Assembly: GCA_963674475.2 (NCBI GenBank) | Contig: CAXXFQ010000019.1 | Span: 620,001-684,000, forward strand | DNA: 64,000 bases | DNA from: CAXXFQ01 sp963674475 | Lineage (GTDB): Bacteria > Planctomycetota > Planctomycetia > Pirellulales > Thermoguttaceae | Direction: 5' to 3' | Shown: piece by piece, positions 25,772 to 34,914 of the stretch | Position numbering within the stretch: position 1 is the first letter of the stretch | How the letters are laid out: each line of letters starts with the position of its first letter | Translations under genes and position numbers: made by a program | The notes under the pieces: generated by a model | Told to the model about the DNA's origin: nothing | Databases searched by the model: none | Seen by the model: the letters and a program-made list of their open reading frames with translations, nothing else

Positions 25772-28700
25772 TTACTCTTCGACGATTTCGATCCCGCAGA
25801 GGATCGGCCGTTTTTGGGTTCGAGGGATCAGACGTAGCGTCATGAGGTTGGGCGAGGGTACGTGGAAAAATTCCTTGACCACGCCGCACCTTGCCCGACC
25901 GGCATCCCCGACGATATCGAAATCTTTGAGGATGGTTTGGTCCTGAAGCATCACGTCGAAGACCCGATCACCCGGTTTGGCGGTTTTGTCCGGTTCGAGG
26001 AAATGGAGTCGGACCGTGTACTGTTGATCGTGCCATTTTTTCTCCGCTTTCGGTGGGAAATATTCCACGATCAGTCGCGGCGCTTTGGCTGGATCGAGAT
26101 CGAACGATTTGGCCGTTCTGTGTCCCTTGCCGTGGAGCAAAAAGGCGACCGCTTGTCCTTGGTTCCAACCGGGGCGGGCGACGATCTCCTCAAGCAGCAT
26201 CGCCAGGTTGGGGCTTTTCTGGTCCAAGTCGGAAAGGTTGGGCTTGACCCACGGGCGGATTTCCCACGGGATGACCGAGTCGGTAGTCGCTCGTTCGGTG
26301 AGATTACCTTCGCTTGCGCCAAAGGGGGCCGCGTCGTTGGTCGCTTCCACTCGGATTTCGACCTCGGCTTTGTGGATCAAACGTTTCTCCGTTTCAAACT
26401 GGAAATAGGCAGTGACGATTTTTGCTCCGCGCGGAATCGGTAAATTGGAAAAGCGAAGGCCCACGGTCTGGGACTGTTCTGCCTTGCCATCGAGATCGAC
26501 GAGGGTCAGCTTCTTTTTGGTAAGCGCCATCTTCTTATCGACCAGCTCTTCGGCGTCGTCGGCCCCGTTTTGGATCCCATGTTCGAGCTTTTGCTTTCCT
26601 TGACCGTTCAACAGGACTCGGATTTCCCGGGCCCCTTCGATGCCGGACGCGGCGACCCAAGGAATCGGGGCGTCTTCGACTTGCATTTGGTGATGGCGGA
26701 AATAGCGAATCGACGGGTCAAGGTTGGTTATCACCGGAATATCGGGCGACGCGCCGCCCAGCGACGGCGTATCGAGCCAAAGGGTCCCGGTTTCGGTGCG
26801 ACGATCGCCCGGCGCTCCGAAGTTCAGGCCGACACGTCGAACCCGTTTTTTCCCGGTCACCTCGGTCTGGTAGGAGTTGAAAGTCCAGTATTCGACCTCC
26901 GGGTTGTGGATCATTGCCAAGGAAGTCTGGTTCGGGTACGAGCAGGTGCAGGTCCGGGTGTAGTCGGGCGCGTTGAGGACCCCGTCGGCGGCGATCAGGT
27001 TGGCGCTGCAACCGGATTTGAAGCCGCCGATGTTGCCGGTGCCTCCGTCGGTCGGCAGGTCGTAAAAACCGGCCGAGCCACTTCGGAACGTCATCAAGTG
27101 TTCGGCGCACATCAGCGAGTTGCAGCCGTGGAACCGTTTGAAGCCCCAGGGCAGTATTTCGCCGGTCAGCGCGTGATGACGCATCAACGGTTCGCCGGTC
27201 AATAGCTGGGCCCCGCCGTAGCCGTTGAAATAGATCGTCTCGTTGTGAATCATGACCGGGCCGCCATGACGTTGTTTGGAATGCCAGACCTTTTCGCCGT
27301 TGCGGCCTTGATAGGCGGCCAGTTGGTCGTTCGGTTCATCGCTGAGCGTGTCGGGGCCTCCCTTGCCGGTCAGAAGCAGCAGGTCGTGTGGACGGTCGTA
27401 AGCCAGGGCGGTCCCGAACACGTCTTCGTCGGTCTCCCAGATCGTTTTGCCGGTTCGGATATTCACGGCCGAAAGGGTCGCCTTGGTTTTGGGCTTTTCG
27501 CCGCGGCGGGCCATCCCTTTGAGGATCGTCGGGTGCAGGCGGTCGATCAGATACAATCGGTCCTCCCCGGCGATGATGCCGTTGTGAATGAAGGCGAGTT
27601 TCGAGTCGCGGCTCCAAAGGATTTTCCCCGTTTTCCGATCCATGATGAGCAATTTCTTACTCGCGCTGCGATCGTAGACCGGCCATTTTTCCTTGGCTTT
27701 GACGCCGTAAAGTTTCGAATAGGGGACAAACTCTTCGCCGGCGATCAGCAGGTCTTCATAGACGCCCAAAAAGCCCCATTCGGGCGGATCGTCTTTGGGA
27801 TTTTTTTTCGGTAAGGTCCAAATGTCACGCGTTTCGCCGGTGGTCGGATCGAGTAGGTAGCATTCGTCGTCGACGAGGAAATAGACCGTGTCGTCGGTGA
27901 CCACGTAGTTGGTTCCGCGGGCGTTGGCGCCGGGAAAGTGTCTTTGATTGTAGCCCTGGAAGAGCGGATCAATCTCGTAAGAGACCGTGTAGTAGGTGTT
28001 GTACGTGTCGAGGCAGTTGAACCGCCGTTTCCAAAGTACCTTGCCGGTGTAGACGTCGCGTGCCGAGAGACAATCGACCCCTTCAATGTACAAACGGCCG
28101 TCGAGCACTTGCGGCGAGGGGCCGTGGGCGTGTCGGGGCAGGACATCGTCATGCGAGTTGCCGCCGAACCATAAAAGGCCCAAAGGCAGTTTGACCAACT
28201 GGTCGTTCGATTTGGTCGTACTGGCGATGTCGGCGTTTTGATGGGTCCATGTCCCCGCTCCCGGCAGCGGACCGTCACGCATGACCACCAGATGATTCTG
28301 ATCGTCACGGAGTCGTCCGCCCGGTAGTTCCATGGCGCGAAATTGGGCCAGGAGTCCAAGCCGTTGTTCTTCGTCGGCATACGGGAGCCAGAACGCGCCG
28401 CCATAAGGTCTCAAGCTGCGGAAGACCGAAGCAATCGGGTATTTCGAACCGATCGACTGCGGATCTTCGCTGACGGCCAACACGGCCAGGTACGGGGGGG
28501 CAAACACGGTCTCCGGCGTCCCGACCTGAAGCGAGATCTTCGTCCCGTAGATTCCGGCTTCGTCAAAATGGCGACGCAGTCGGTCGATCTTTTCGGGGTC
28601 GGGATCGGCACCGATGACGTGGAGTCCCAAACGGCGGGCGATCGCTTCGATCAGTCGGCCGTCGGAAAGCCCGAACGCCAGGCAGTATCCCTTTTTGAGG

Positions 28701-30121
28701 GCGAGCGTTTCGCCCATCCGGTCGATGAGGTTGTCCAGCTCTGGGGTGTCGACCAGGGCCGGGCGGTCCGATTCGCTTGTCCCTTCCGGTTTCCAGTTGT
28801 GGGGCGTTTTTTCTTCCGGTCCAAAGGCGTAAAACCGACCGTCTTCGGTGACGGCGAACAGCCGATCGTCGGCGGCGATCAAGCGGGCGACATTCCCTTC
28901 GAGGGACTTCTTCCAGAGGATTTCCGGCGGCCCGTCGTTACGCAGTTCCAACGCCGTGATCAGGTTTTTCCCGCCCGCGTAAAGCCGGTTTCCCGCTTTG
29001 ATCAACGCGCCGGTCGCGTCGACCTCTTTCGACCAAAGCGGTGGGAAATCTTTGAGCGGTTGGCCATCGTCGGGAATTTTTCCGAGGTCGTAGGCGCGAA
29101 CTTGTTTTCCGGAAAGGTAAAGGGTATTTTCATCGAGGACCGGAAAGACCGTTTCGTTCCAAATGTAGCGAAACGCTCCGTCCTTCAGGTCGTACATGAT
29201 CGTGTGGATGCCACGATGGTTGAAGTAAAAGCGACCGCCCGCGGCGACGTGCGAGGCGCCTTCCAAATGGCGTTTGATGCCGGGGGTCCCTTCGAGGAAA
29301 AAGTATTTTTCTTCGCCGGTCTCGCGATCCAGGCAGGCCGGTACCGAGCGGCCGCCGGGCACCAACAGTCGATCCTCCGTGGCGACCAGGGCCCCTTGCG
29401 GTCCGATTCCGGAAAACGAGGTCGCTCCTCCGTGCGGCTGTTCGCGGAAGGTGCTTCCCGAGCCGTCGTTGAGCCAAACGGTCTCGCCCGTCTCGGCGTC
29501 GACCGCGTAAAGATAGATTCCCATGAAAGGCCAGATCCCGGCGCAAAAATAAACTTTTCCGTCACGGACGACCGGGCCACCTCGGGCGGGCCAAGTCGAT
29601 GTCAGACGGCTGTTGCCCAACACCTTCCAGCCGCGCGGTCCGGCGAGAAATTTTCGAACCAGTCGGCCATCGTTGCGGTCGAGACAGTACAAATGGCCGT
29701 CGTCGCAGATGAAGAAGAGTCGGTCTTTCCAGACGACCGGCGGAAAGCGGATCGGGGCGTCGGCGTAGAATCGCCATTTTTCTTCCCCGGTTCGCGTATC
29801 GAGTGCCGTGACGCGGTCGTTTCGGTTTGAGCCGAAATACAAGGTGTCCCCCACGGCGATCGGTTCGTAACAGCAATCGAACGGCATTCGGTCCTGATTG
29901 ACGATATCTTCCCAGGCCGGTTGCAGCCGCGGGTAAGCGCGTGTCCATTCGAGGTGAAGCTCCTCGGGCAGCTCGTCGGGTGTCGTCGCCGATCGTTGCG
30001 CGTCGCATCGCCACATCGGCCAGTCTCCCGCCGCGACTTGGTTGGTGTTTCCAAGAGGCAGAGCCAACATGAGGGCGACGATGGGCGGGAAAGCAAGAAG
30101 GCGAATAACAAACCGAGCCAT
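25772..30121 (-). CDS. Giant exported PQQ-propeller protein with embedded methyltransferase-like fold
   Basis: A 1449-residue protein with a signal peptide (ending LGNTNQVAAG). Order of parts: a first PQQ-like propeller (about 35-440; repeats such as VTALDTRTGEEKWRF and LYAVDAETGETVW), a Rossmann methyltransferase-like segment (about 460-600; YCLAFGLSDGRLIEAIARRL then VIGADPDPEKIDRL), a second propeller (about 650-1130; ILWSRDSKLAFI, TGKTIWETDEDVFG), a beta-sandwich with LRFSNLPIPRGAKIVTAYFQ (about 1225-1350, DNRLRE/CBM-like), and a malectin-like end (QYTVRLHFLEP, ILKDFDIVGDAG). This type occurs in planctomycetes, of unknown function. An extracellular propeller enclosing a SAM-fold domain is odd; whether that domain is catalytic is doubtful. 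Confidence 0.88.
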   Translation of the reverse strand: MARFVIRLLAFPPIVALMLALPLGNTNQVAAGDWPMWRCDAQRSATTPDELPEELHLEWTRAYPRLQPAWEDIVNQDRMPFDCCYEPIAVGDTLYFGSNRNDRVTALDTRTGEEKWRFYADAPIRFPPVVWKDRLFFICDDGHLYCLDRNDGRLVRKFLAGPRGWKVLGNSRLTSTWPARGGPVVRDGKVYFCAGIWPFMGIYLYAVDAETGETVWLNDGSGSTFREQPHGGATSFSGIGPQGALVATEDRLLVPGGRSVPACLDRETGEEKYFFLEGTPGIKRHLEGASHVAAGGRFYFNHRGIHTIMYDLKDGAFRYIWNETVFPVLDENTLYLSGKQVRAYDLGKIPDDGQPLKDFPPLWSKEVDATGALIKAGNRLYAGGKNLITALELRNDGPPEILWKKSLEGNVARLIAADDRLFAVTEDGRFYAFGPEEKTPHNWKPEGTSESDRPALVDTPELDNLIDRMGETLALKKGYCLAFGLSDGRLIEAIARRLGLHVIGADPDPEKIDRLRRHFDEAGIYGTKISLQVGTPETVFAPPYLAVLAVSEDPQSIGSKYPIASVFRSLRPYGGAFWLPYADEEQRLGLLAQFRAMELPGGRLRDDQNHLVVMRDGPLPGAGTWTHQNADIASTTKSNDQLVKLPLGLLWFGGNSHDDVLPRHAHGPSPQVLDGRLYIEGVDCLSARDVYTGKVLWKRRFNCLDTYNTYYTVSYEIDPLFQGYNQRHFPGANARGTNYVVTDDTVYFLVDDECYLLDPTTGETRDIWTLPKKNPKDDPPEWGFLGVYEDLLIAGEEFVPYSKLYGVKAKEKWPVYDRSASKKLLIMDRKTGKILWSRDSKLAFIHNGIIAGEDRLYLIDRLHPTILKGMARRGEKPKTKATLSAVNIRTGKTIWETDEDVFGTALAYDRPHDLLLLTGKGGPDTLSDEPNDQLAAYQGRNGEKVWHSKQRHGGPVMIHNETIYFNGYGGAQLLTGEPLMRHHALTGEILPWGFKRFHGCNSLMCAEHLMTFRSGSAGFYDLPTDGGTGNIGGFKSGCSANLIAADGVLNAPDYTRTCTCSYPNQTSLAMIHNPEVEYWTFNSYQTEVTGKKRVRRVGLNFGAPGDRRTETGTLWLDTPSLGGASPDIPVITNLDPSIRYFRHHQMQVEDAPIPWVAASGIEGAREIRVLLNGQGKQKLEHGIQNGADDAEELVDKKMALTKKKLTLVDLDGKAEQSQTVGLRFSNLPIPRGAKIVTAYFQFETEKRLIHKAEVEIRVEATNDAAPFGASEGNLTERATTDSVIPWEIRPWVKPNLSDLDQKSPNLAMLLEEIVARPGWNQGQAVAFLLHGKGHRTAKSFDLDPAKAPRLIVEYFPPKAEKKWHDQQYTVRLHFLEPDKTAKPGDRVFDVMLQDQTILKDFDIVGDAGRARCGVVKEFFHVPSPNLMTLRLIPRTQKRPILCGIEIVEE

Positions 30122-30578
30122 GGGTGAGACTTTCTTCTCTTAGGCGGAGTGCCCGAAGGTAGGAAAAAAGGTGGAAAATAAAACGATATCATTTATTGTA
30201 CCCGGACGAGGGGGGGTGGTGTAGGGCGGGGATCTTTTCGAGTTGTCTTTTTTTAGGCACTGGATATCACGGACACGCTCTTGTAAGTGGTTCTGGAATA
30301 ATTCATTCGAGGGGGTGGTGCTTTTCGCGGTCGGCTGCGTTTACGGGGAACGCGTCGTGAAGGTTTGCCTATTTGGCGTTCTTTATCTTTTGAAGCGTTT
30401 GCCCCCCTTTATGGATGGGAAGTAGTGGATTTTTGAGTCTGGTTTGATTTATAATGGAGGCCTTCCTTTCCCCAGTTTGCGTGGCCCCCTCACTCTTCCC
30501 TCTGTCTGGGTGTGCAGCCCACGTTCACTGCCTGACCGTCATTCCTATTGCTCGCCTGCGAGAAGAAAGAGAATAAAA
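30122..30578. other. Divergent spacer, no gene seen
   Basis: About 450 bases between the PQQ protein and the oxidoreductase. No supported frame or hairpin. Promoters for both genes are expected here; GGAGGCC at about 30,454 is not followed by a start codon in a useful frame. Confidence 0.35.
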
Positions 30579-30814
30579 ATGCCGTTTGAGTCAAATCGTC
30601 GTGACTTTCTTCGTGGACTTTCCGGGTCGGTCGCCTTGGCCGCGACGGCCGGTTTTGCCGGTGGGGACTTGCTCTCGGCGGCCGAAACGCAGGCCAACGC
30701 CAGGGAGGATCGCGAACTTCGCCTGGGGATCATTGGGCTCGGCGGTCGCGGACGGGGCGAGGCGGTGATGATCTCGCTTCAGGAAAACGCGCGAGTGACG
30801 GCCGTCTGCGACAC
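30579..30814 (+). pseudogene. Gfo/Idh/MocA oxidoreductase, Tat-exported, cut off after about 78 residues
   Basis: ATG 30579 opens with a twin-arginine leader (NRRDFLRGLSGSVALAATAG), a typical planctomycete Tat signal. The Rossmann start follows: LRLGIIGLGGRGRGEAVM and VTAVCD, the position where NAD(P)-binding begins. Normal members are about 400-450 residues. Here the planctomycete sequence ends at AVCD(T) and turns into Desulfovibrio-type DNA, so the missing 80% is lost to the join rather than to evolution. The residual frame ends in a TGA at 30822-30824. Confidence 0.85.
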
Positions 30815-30823
30815 GGGCGGCTG
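30809..30823. other. Junction between planctomycete and Desulfovibrio DNA
   Basis: Two genes of different organisms are cut within 15 bases: an oxidoreductase losing its C-terminal 80% and a phosphatase losing its N-terminal half. Base composition and gene density change abruptly at this point. The short ACGGGCGG shared by both possible continuations could be the site of the mis-join. No insertion-sequence end, tRNA or att-like repeat is present. Confidence 0.85.
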
Positions 30824-31207
30824 AACCTGCCCGTGCACGCCGACCCCCGGCTGGCCGAGCAGGACTGGGGCGAGTGGACCGGCCGGACCAAGGACGAGAT
30901 GCGCGAGCTGGGCAAGGTGCTGCGCAAGCAGGAGATGCGCGGCTTCGAGTTCCGGCCGCCCGGTGGCGAGAGCCGGGACGAGGTGCTCATGCGCGCCTGC
31001 GATGCGCTCATCGAATTCTCGGCGGAACACCCGGACAAGCGGGTCCTGGTGGTCACCCACAACGGGGTGCTCAAGTGTCTGGCCTACGCCCTGTCCGGGC
31101 TGGAGTTCCTGCCGTCAGACCCCGTCCCCGTCCTGCCCTACCGGCTGCACCGCATCGAATGTTCGGACAACGAAATCGCCCTGGGCGAAGCAAACATGGA
31201 GTTTTAA
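30818..31207 (+). CDS. Histidine phosphatase (phosphoglycerate-mutase-like), N-terminus missing
   Basis: Only the last 129 residues are present, from RLNLPVHADPRLAEQDWGEW onward. The second-half motifs are clear: EQDWGEWTG, then VVTHNGVLKCLAYAL containing the second catalytic histidine. The N-terminal RHG motif with the phospho-accepting histidine is absent because the join falls inside the gene. Relatives include alpha-ribazole phosphatase (cobC) and general acid phosphatases; the fragment does not decide which. Its stop TAA overlaps the next start as TAATG, indicating translational coupling to the glycosyltransferase. Confidence 0.85.
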   Translation, partial: RLNLPVHADPRLAEQDWGEWTGRTKDEMRELGKVLRKQEMRGFEFRPPGGESRDEVLMRACDALIEFSAEHPDKRVLVVTHNGVLKCLAYALSGLEFLPSDPVPVLPYRLHRIECSDNEIALGEANMEF

Positions 31208-32367
31208 TGCGCATCGTCTTCTACTGCCAGCACGTGCTGGGCGTGGGTCATGTCTTCCGCAGCCTGGAGATCGTCCGGGCCTTGGCCCCGCACAAGGTGG
31301 TTCTGGTCACGGGCGGGGACGAGGTGGATTTCGAGCCGCCGGAAAACATGGTCCGCGAGCGGCTGCCCGGCCTGATGATGAGCCCGGATTTCAAGACCTT
31401 CATCCCCCTGGAGCAGTCCGCGCAGGACGTGGACGAGGTCCTGGCCCGGCGGCTGGCCCGGTTCGAGGCGATCATGGCCGAATACCGGCCCGACATTTTT
31501 CTGGTGGAACTCTATCCCTTCGGCCGCCGCAAGTTCCGGTTCGAGCTGCTGCCCATCCTCCAGGGCGTGAACGCGTCCCGCTGGGGACGGTGCAAGGCGG
31601 TCTGCTCGGTGCGCGACATCCTGGTGGAGAAGGACGACCCGGCCAAGTACGTCAGCCGGGTCAATCCGGTGCTCAACGGCCATTTCGACGCGGTGCTCTG
31701 CCACGCGGACCCGGCCGTGGTCCGGCTGGAGGAGACCTATCCCGGCATGGGGGGCATCGAGCCGCCCGTGCACTACACCGGGTACGTGGCCCTCAGGCCC
31801 GAGCCGGGCGCTGGCGCTGCCCTGCGCGCGGAGCTGCCCGTAGGCCCGGATGAGCGCATGATCGTGCTCAGCGTGGGCGGCGGCAGTGTGGGCGGGGAGC
31901 TGCTGGAGGCCGGAATCCGGGCGTCCGTGCTGTTGCAGGAGACCGTGTTGCACCGCCTGTTCGCGTTCACCGGCCCGTACTGCACGGACGAGGACTTCGC
32001 CCGCTACCAAGAGCTGGCCGGGGAGGACGGGCGGATCGCGGTGAACCGGTTCACCGGGCGGTTCCCGGCCTACCTGGACGCGGCGGACCTCTCCCTGTCC
32101 CTGGGCGGGTACAACACCACCATGAACCTGCTGGCCGCCGGGACCTACGGCCTGATCCTGCCCTTTGCGCAGAACCGGGAGCAGCGCATGCGCACGCAGC
32201 GGCTGTCCCGGCGCGGCGCGGTGGGAATGCTCGCGCCGGAAGACCTCGCGCCGAAGACCCTGGCCGCCCGCATGGCCGAGGCGCTGGGCCGGTCCGTCAG
32301 GGGCCGCGCCGTGGACCTGGACGGCGGCCCTGCGAGCGCGCGCGTCCTCCTGCGACTGGCCGAATGA
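31207..32367 (+). CDS. GT-B fold glycosyltransferase (MurG/GT28-like)
   Basis: A 386-residue protein with MRIVFYCQHVLGVGHVFRSL at the N-terminus, the glycine-rich acceptor loop of GT28-like enzymes, and a C-terminal UDP-sugar-binding half with VLSVGGGSVGGELLEAG and the DLSLSLGGYNTTMNLLA segment, including a GGYNT motif like the GGxxT of MurG. It belongs to the COG4671-like predicted glycosyltransferases rather than to MurG itself. Donor and acceptor are unknown. Coupled to the phosphatase fragment by TAATG overlap; followed by a convergent unrelated gene. Confidence 0.8.
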   Translation: MRIVFYCQHVLGVGHVFRSLEIVRALAPHKVVLVTGGDEVDFEPPENMVRERLPGLMMSPDFKTFIPLEQSAQDVDEVLARRLARFEAIMAEYRPDIFLVELYPFGRRKFRFELLPILQGVNASRWGRCKAVCSVRDILVEKDDPAKYVSRVNPVLNGHFDAVLCHADPAVVRLEETYPGMGGIEPPVHYTGYVALRPEPGAGAALRAELPVGPDERMIVLSVGGGSVGGELLEAGIRASVLLQETVLHRLFAFTGPYCTDEDFARYQELAGEDGRIAVNRFTGRFPAYLDAADLSLSLGGYNTTMNLLAAGTYGLILPFAQNREQRMRTQRLSRRGAVGMLAPEDLAPKTLAARMAEALGRSVRGRAVDLDGGPASARVLLRLAE

Positions 32368-32414
32368 GCCGGATTTTTCCTTGAAATGATGGGATGGGGC
32401 AGGACCCCGGCGGG

Positions 32415-32897
32415 TCACATGGTGTTGACCAGGGAGTCCATCTTCTTGCCCTGCTTTTTCAGGCTCTGGTAGGCGCGCATGTCCTTGTTCAGCTTGTACA
32501 GGATTTCGGCGACCAGCGTCTTTCGCCTGGCGCGGCGCACCGGGGTGGAGATGGTCGTGCCGTCGTTCAGGACCATGGCGATCTCGAAGAGGAGTTCGGT
32601 GTTGTCCGAGATGTTGGTGTAGGTGTCCTGGGCCGAGGTCTTGACGGTCACCCCGTCGATCTGCTCGTCGTACCGCTTCACGAACTTGAGCAGCCGGTCC
32701 ACCTCGCGTTCGGAGTAGTCCTTCTGCTTGAGCCGTCCGGTGAACTTGAGCTTCTTGTCCGCCGACTTGCTGAATACGGACTCGCCCTTGCGGATCACGT
32801 CCAGGTTGAAGAAGATGATGACCACGCCCACGGCGAGGAGGATGAGGAAGAGATTCCTGGTGTATTCCTTGGCCTTGTCCCGATGTCTTGTGTACAC
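32415..32897 (-). CDS. Single-pass membrane protein of unknown function
   Basis: A 160-residue protein with a GTG start at 32897, supported by AGGAG five bases upstream. After a basic N-terminus (YTRHRDKAKEYTR) comes one helix (NLFLILLAVGVVIIFFNLDV), then a soluble periplasmic part rich in lysine with YDEQIDGVTVKTSAQDTYTN, predicted beta-sheet then helix. I do not recognise a family. Transcribed towards the glycosyltransferase gene. Confidence 0.7.
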   Translation of the reverse strand: MYTRHRDKAKEYTRNLFLILLAVGVVIIFFNLDVIRKGESVFSKSADKKLKFTGRLKQKDYSEREVDRLLKFVKRYDEQIDGVTVKTSAQDTYTNISDNTELLFEIAMVLNDGTTISTPVRRARRKTLVAEILYKLNKDMRAYQSLKKQGKKMDSLVNTM

Positions 32898-33083
32898 GAA
32901 TGCTCCTGCGCTGCCGGTGGCGACTGTTCGTGTCCGGCTATACTACTATTTTTCGCGGTTTGGCAAAGCAGGGGGGGGCGGACCCGGCCGGACCGGGCAA
33001 ACACGCCCGGATTCCACTGGTTTCAGCCGCCGGTTTCTTGCGCAGCCCCCGCCTGATGGTGTATGACGGTCCAGGTGATTGGC

Positions 33084-34241
33084 ATGGAGAAAAACTACGA
33101 CGCCATAATCTGCGGCGGCGGCCCGGCGGGGTCGGCGGCGGCCCTGGCCCTGGCCCGGAGCGGGATATCCGTGGCCGTGATCGACCGGGCGCGCTTCCCG
33201 CGCGAAAAACTCTGCGGCGGGCTGCTGACCTGGAAATCGGTCCAACTCCTGGAGCGGGTCTTCGGCGAGACCACGGACTCCCTGGCCGGCGCCGGGGCGG
33301 TCATCGGCAGCGCGGACCGCTACGCCATCCGCACTCTGGCCGCGCCCCTGGCCCAGGGCGGCCTGCCGTTCCCCTTTCATTTCGTGGACCGGGCCGCGTT
33401 CGACGAACTCCTCCTCCGGAAGGCCGTTGCAGCAGGGGCAAAACTGTTTGAAGATGTCGAAATCGACTGCGTAGACGCCGAGCAGGGTGTCGTTTACGCC
33501 AAAGACGACACTGTTTTCAGTGCCGAATGGATCATAGGGGCCGATGGCTCCAACTCCGTGGTCCGCCGTTCCTTCCGGCGGCTGGACCGCATCCGCATGC
33601 GTCGGCTCATGGCCCCGGCCCTGGAGGTGGCCCTGGACGCGGCGGATTTCCCGCGCCGGGTGGACGCGCCCGAGCTGTACGTGGGGTTCCTGGAGGCCGG
33701 GTACGGCTGGGTCTTCCCTCACGGCGACATGGTGGTGGCGGGCATCTGCGGGCTGCGCCGCAACCGCGAGAATTTTTACGCCCTGTTCCGGGAGTACCTG
33801 GATTTCCTGGGCGTGGACCCGGCCCGGACGCCGGAGTTTCGCGGCCACCCGCTGCCCTACGGCAACTACGTGCAGGACCCGGCCCACGGCCGGGCGCTCC
33901 TGGCCGGTGACGCGGGCGGGTTCGTGGAGCCGCTGTTCGGGGAGGGTATCTTTTTTGCCCTGTGCACGGGCTGGTACGCGGGCGAGGCCGTGGCCGGGGC
34001 GCTGCGCACCGGCACCACGCCGGGGCCGGTCTACGCACGGCGGCTGCATCGCCAGGTCATCCCGGAACTGCGCGCGTCGGACCGGCTGCGCTGGCTCCTG
34101 TTCCGGGCCGTGCAGTGGGGCGGCCCCAGGTCCCTGGCCCTGTTCGTGAACAGCGCGTCCACCCCGCTGGCCGAGATGGTCCACGGCATGCGTTCCTACA
34201 GCTGGCTGCGCCGCAAGCGCTGGGATTTTTTGGAAGATTGA
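33084..34241 (+). CDS. Geranylgeranyl-reductase-family FAD oxidoreductase
   Basis: A 385-residue flavoprotein. GGGPAGSAAALALARSG is the dinucleotide-binding motif, then FPREKLCGGLLTWKS (the substrate-side motif of the family), a middle WIIGADGSNSVVRRSF and the GDAGGFVEPLFGEGI FAD-binding motif near residue 275. Relatives reduce geranylgeranyl chains of archaeal-type lipids, menaquinone or chlorophyll; in Desulfovibrio a quinone or lipid double-bond reductase is plausible but unproven. ATG 33084 has AGGTG six bases upstream; ATG 33063 would add seven residues. Confidence 0.88.
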   Translation: MEKNYDAIICGGGPAGSAAALALARSGISVAVIDRARFPREKLCGGLLTWKSVQLLERVFGETTDSLAGAGAVIGSADRYAIRTLAAPLAQGGLPFPFHFVDRAAFDELLLRKAVAAGAKLFEDVEIDCVDAEQGVVYAKDDTVFSAEWIIGADGSNSVVRRSFRRLDRIRMRRLMAPALEVALDAADFPRRVDAPELYVGFLEAGYGWVFPHGDMVVAGICGLRRNRENFYALFREYLDFLGVDPARTPEFRGHPLPYGNYVQDPAHGRALLAGDAGGFVEPLFGEGIFFALCTGWYAGEAVAGALRTGTTPGPVYARRLHRQVIPELRASDRLRWLLFRAVQWGGPRSLALFVNSASTPLAEMVHGMRSYSWLRRKRWDFLED

Positions 34242-34245
34242 TGCG

Positions 34246-34914
34246 CTAGATCAGTCCGGCCCGGTCCAGCCGGGTCATGAGTTCGCCCACGTCACTGGCG
34301 ATGAAGTCCGGCCGGAACGGGGCGAAGTCCTCGGCGGTCATGCGCCCGGAGGTCACGCCCGCAGTCAGGGTTCCCGCATTCTTTCCGGTTTCCACGTCCA
34401 TGGGATGGTCGCCGACCATCAGGGAGCGCTCCGGGTGCGCGCCTACCTGCTCCAGGGCACGCAGCAGGTGGTCCGGGTGGGGCTTGACCCTGGCCGCGTC
34501 CTCGCGCGGGATGAACACGCTGGTCAGCTCGGCCACGTCCGGGAAGACCGCGCGCACCGCCGCCGAGATGTTGCGGGTGATGATGCCCGGCGCCACGCCG
34601 CGTTCGCGCAGCAGGGCCAGGGCCGGGCGGGTGAAATCGAACAGCCTGCCGTCCCTGGCCGCGTCCAGCTCCATGGCCGTGATGACCAGCTGGCCGCGCG
34701 TGCGGAACTCCTTGCCCTCGGCCACGTCCCGCTCCATGGTCCGCTGAACCAGCTCCTCCAGCCACTCCAAGGCCGGAAGCTCGCCCGGCGTGGGCCGCTC
34801 GTCCAGGAAGACCTCGCCCAGGGCCGCGATTTTCGTCTTCATGAGCGTGAAGTCCAGGGGCACGTCCGCCAGGGTGCCGTCAAAGTCGAAGATGACCGCG
34901 TCGAGCCGTTGCAT
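34246..34914 (-). CDS. HAD-superfamily hydrolase (phosphoglycolate-phosphatase-like)
   Basis: A 222-residue HAD phosphatase with the nucleophile motif AVIFDFDGTLADV, the helical cap, the motif II threonine in GIITRNIS, the lysine in RVKPHPDHL and the acidic pair in MVGDHPMDVETG. It resembles Gph/PgmB-like phosphatases. Its ATG overlaps the nfo stop (TGATG), so both are translated as one unit from the minus strand. A GTG just before would add one residue. Substrate unknown. Confidence 0.9.
   Translation of the reverse strand: MQRLDAVIFDFDGTLADVPLDFTLMKTKIAALGEVFLDERPTPGELPALEWLEELVQRTMERDVAEGKEFRTRGQLVITAMELDAARDGRLFDFTRPALALLRERGVAPGIITRNISAAVRAVFPDVAELTSVFIPREDAARVKPHPDHLLRALEQVGAHPERSLMVGDHPMDVETGKNAGTLTAGVTSGRMTAEDFAPFRPDFIASDVGELMTRLDRAGLI

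Noticed and set aside
28343..29830. Plus-strand frame opposite the PQQ protein
   Set aside because: Shadow of a strongly coding minus-strand gene, with no domain.
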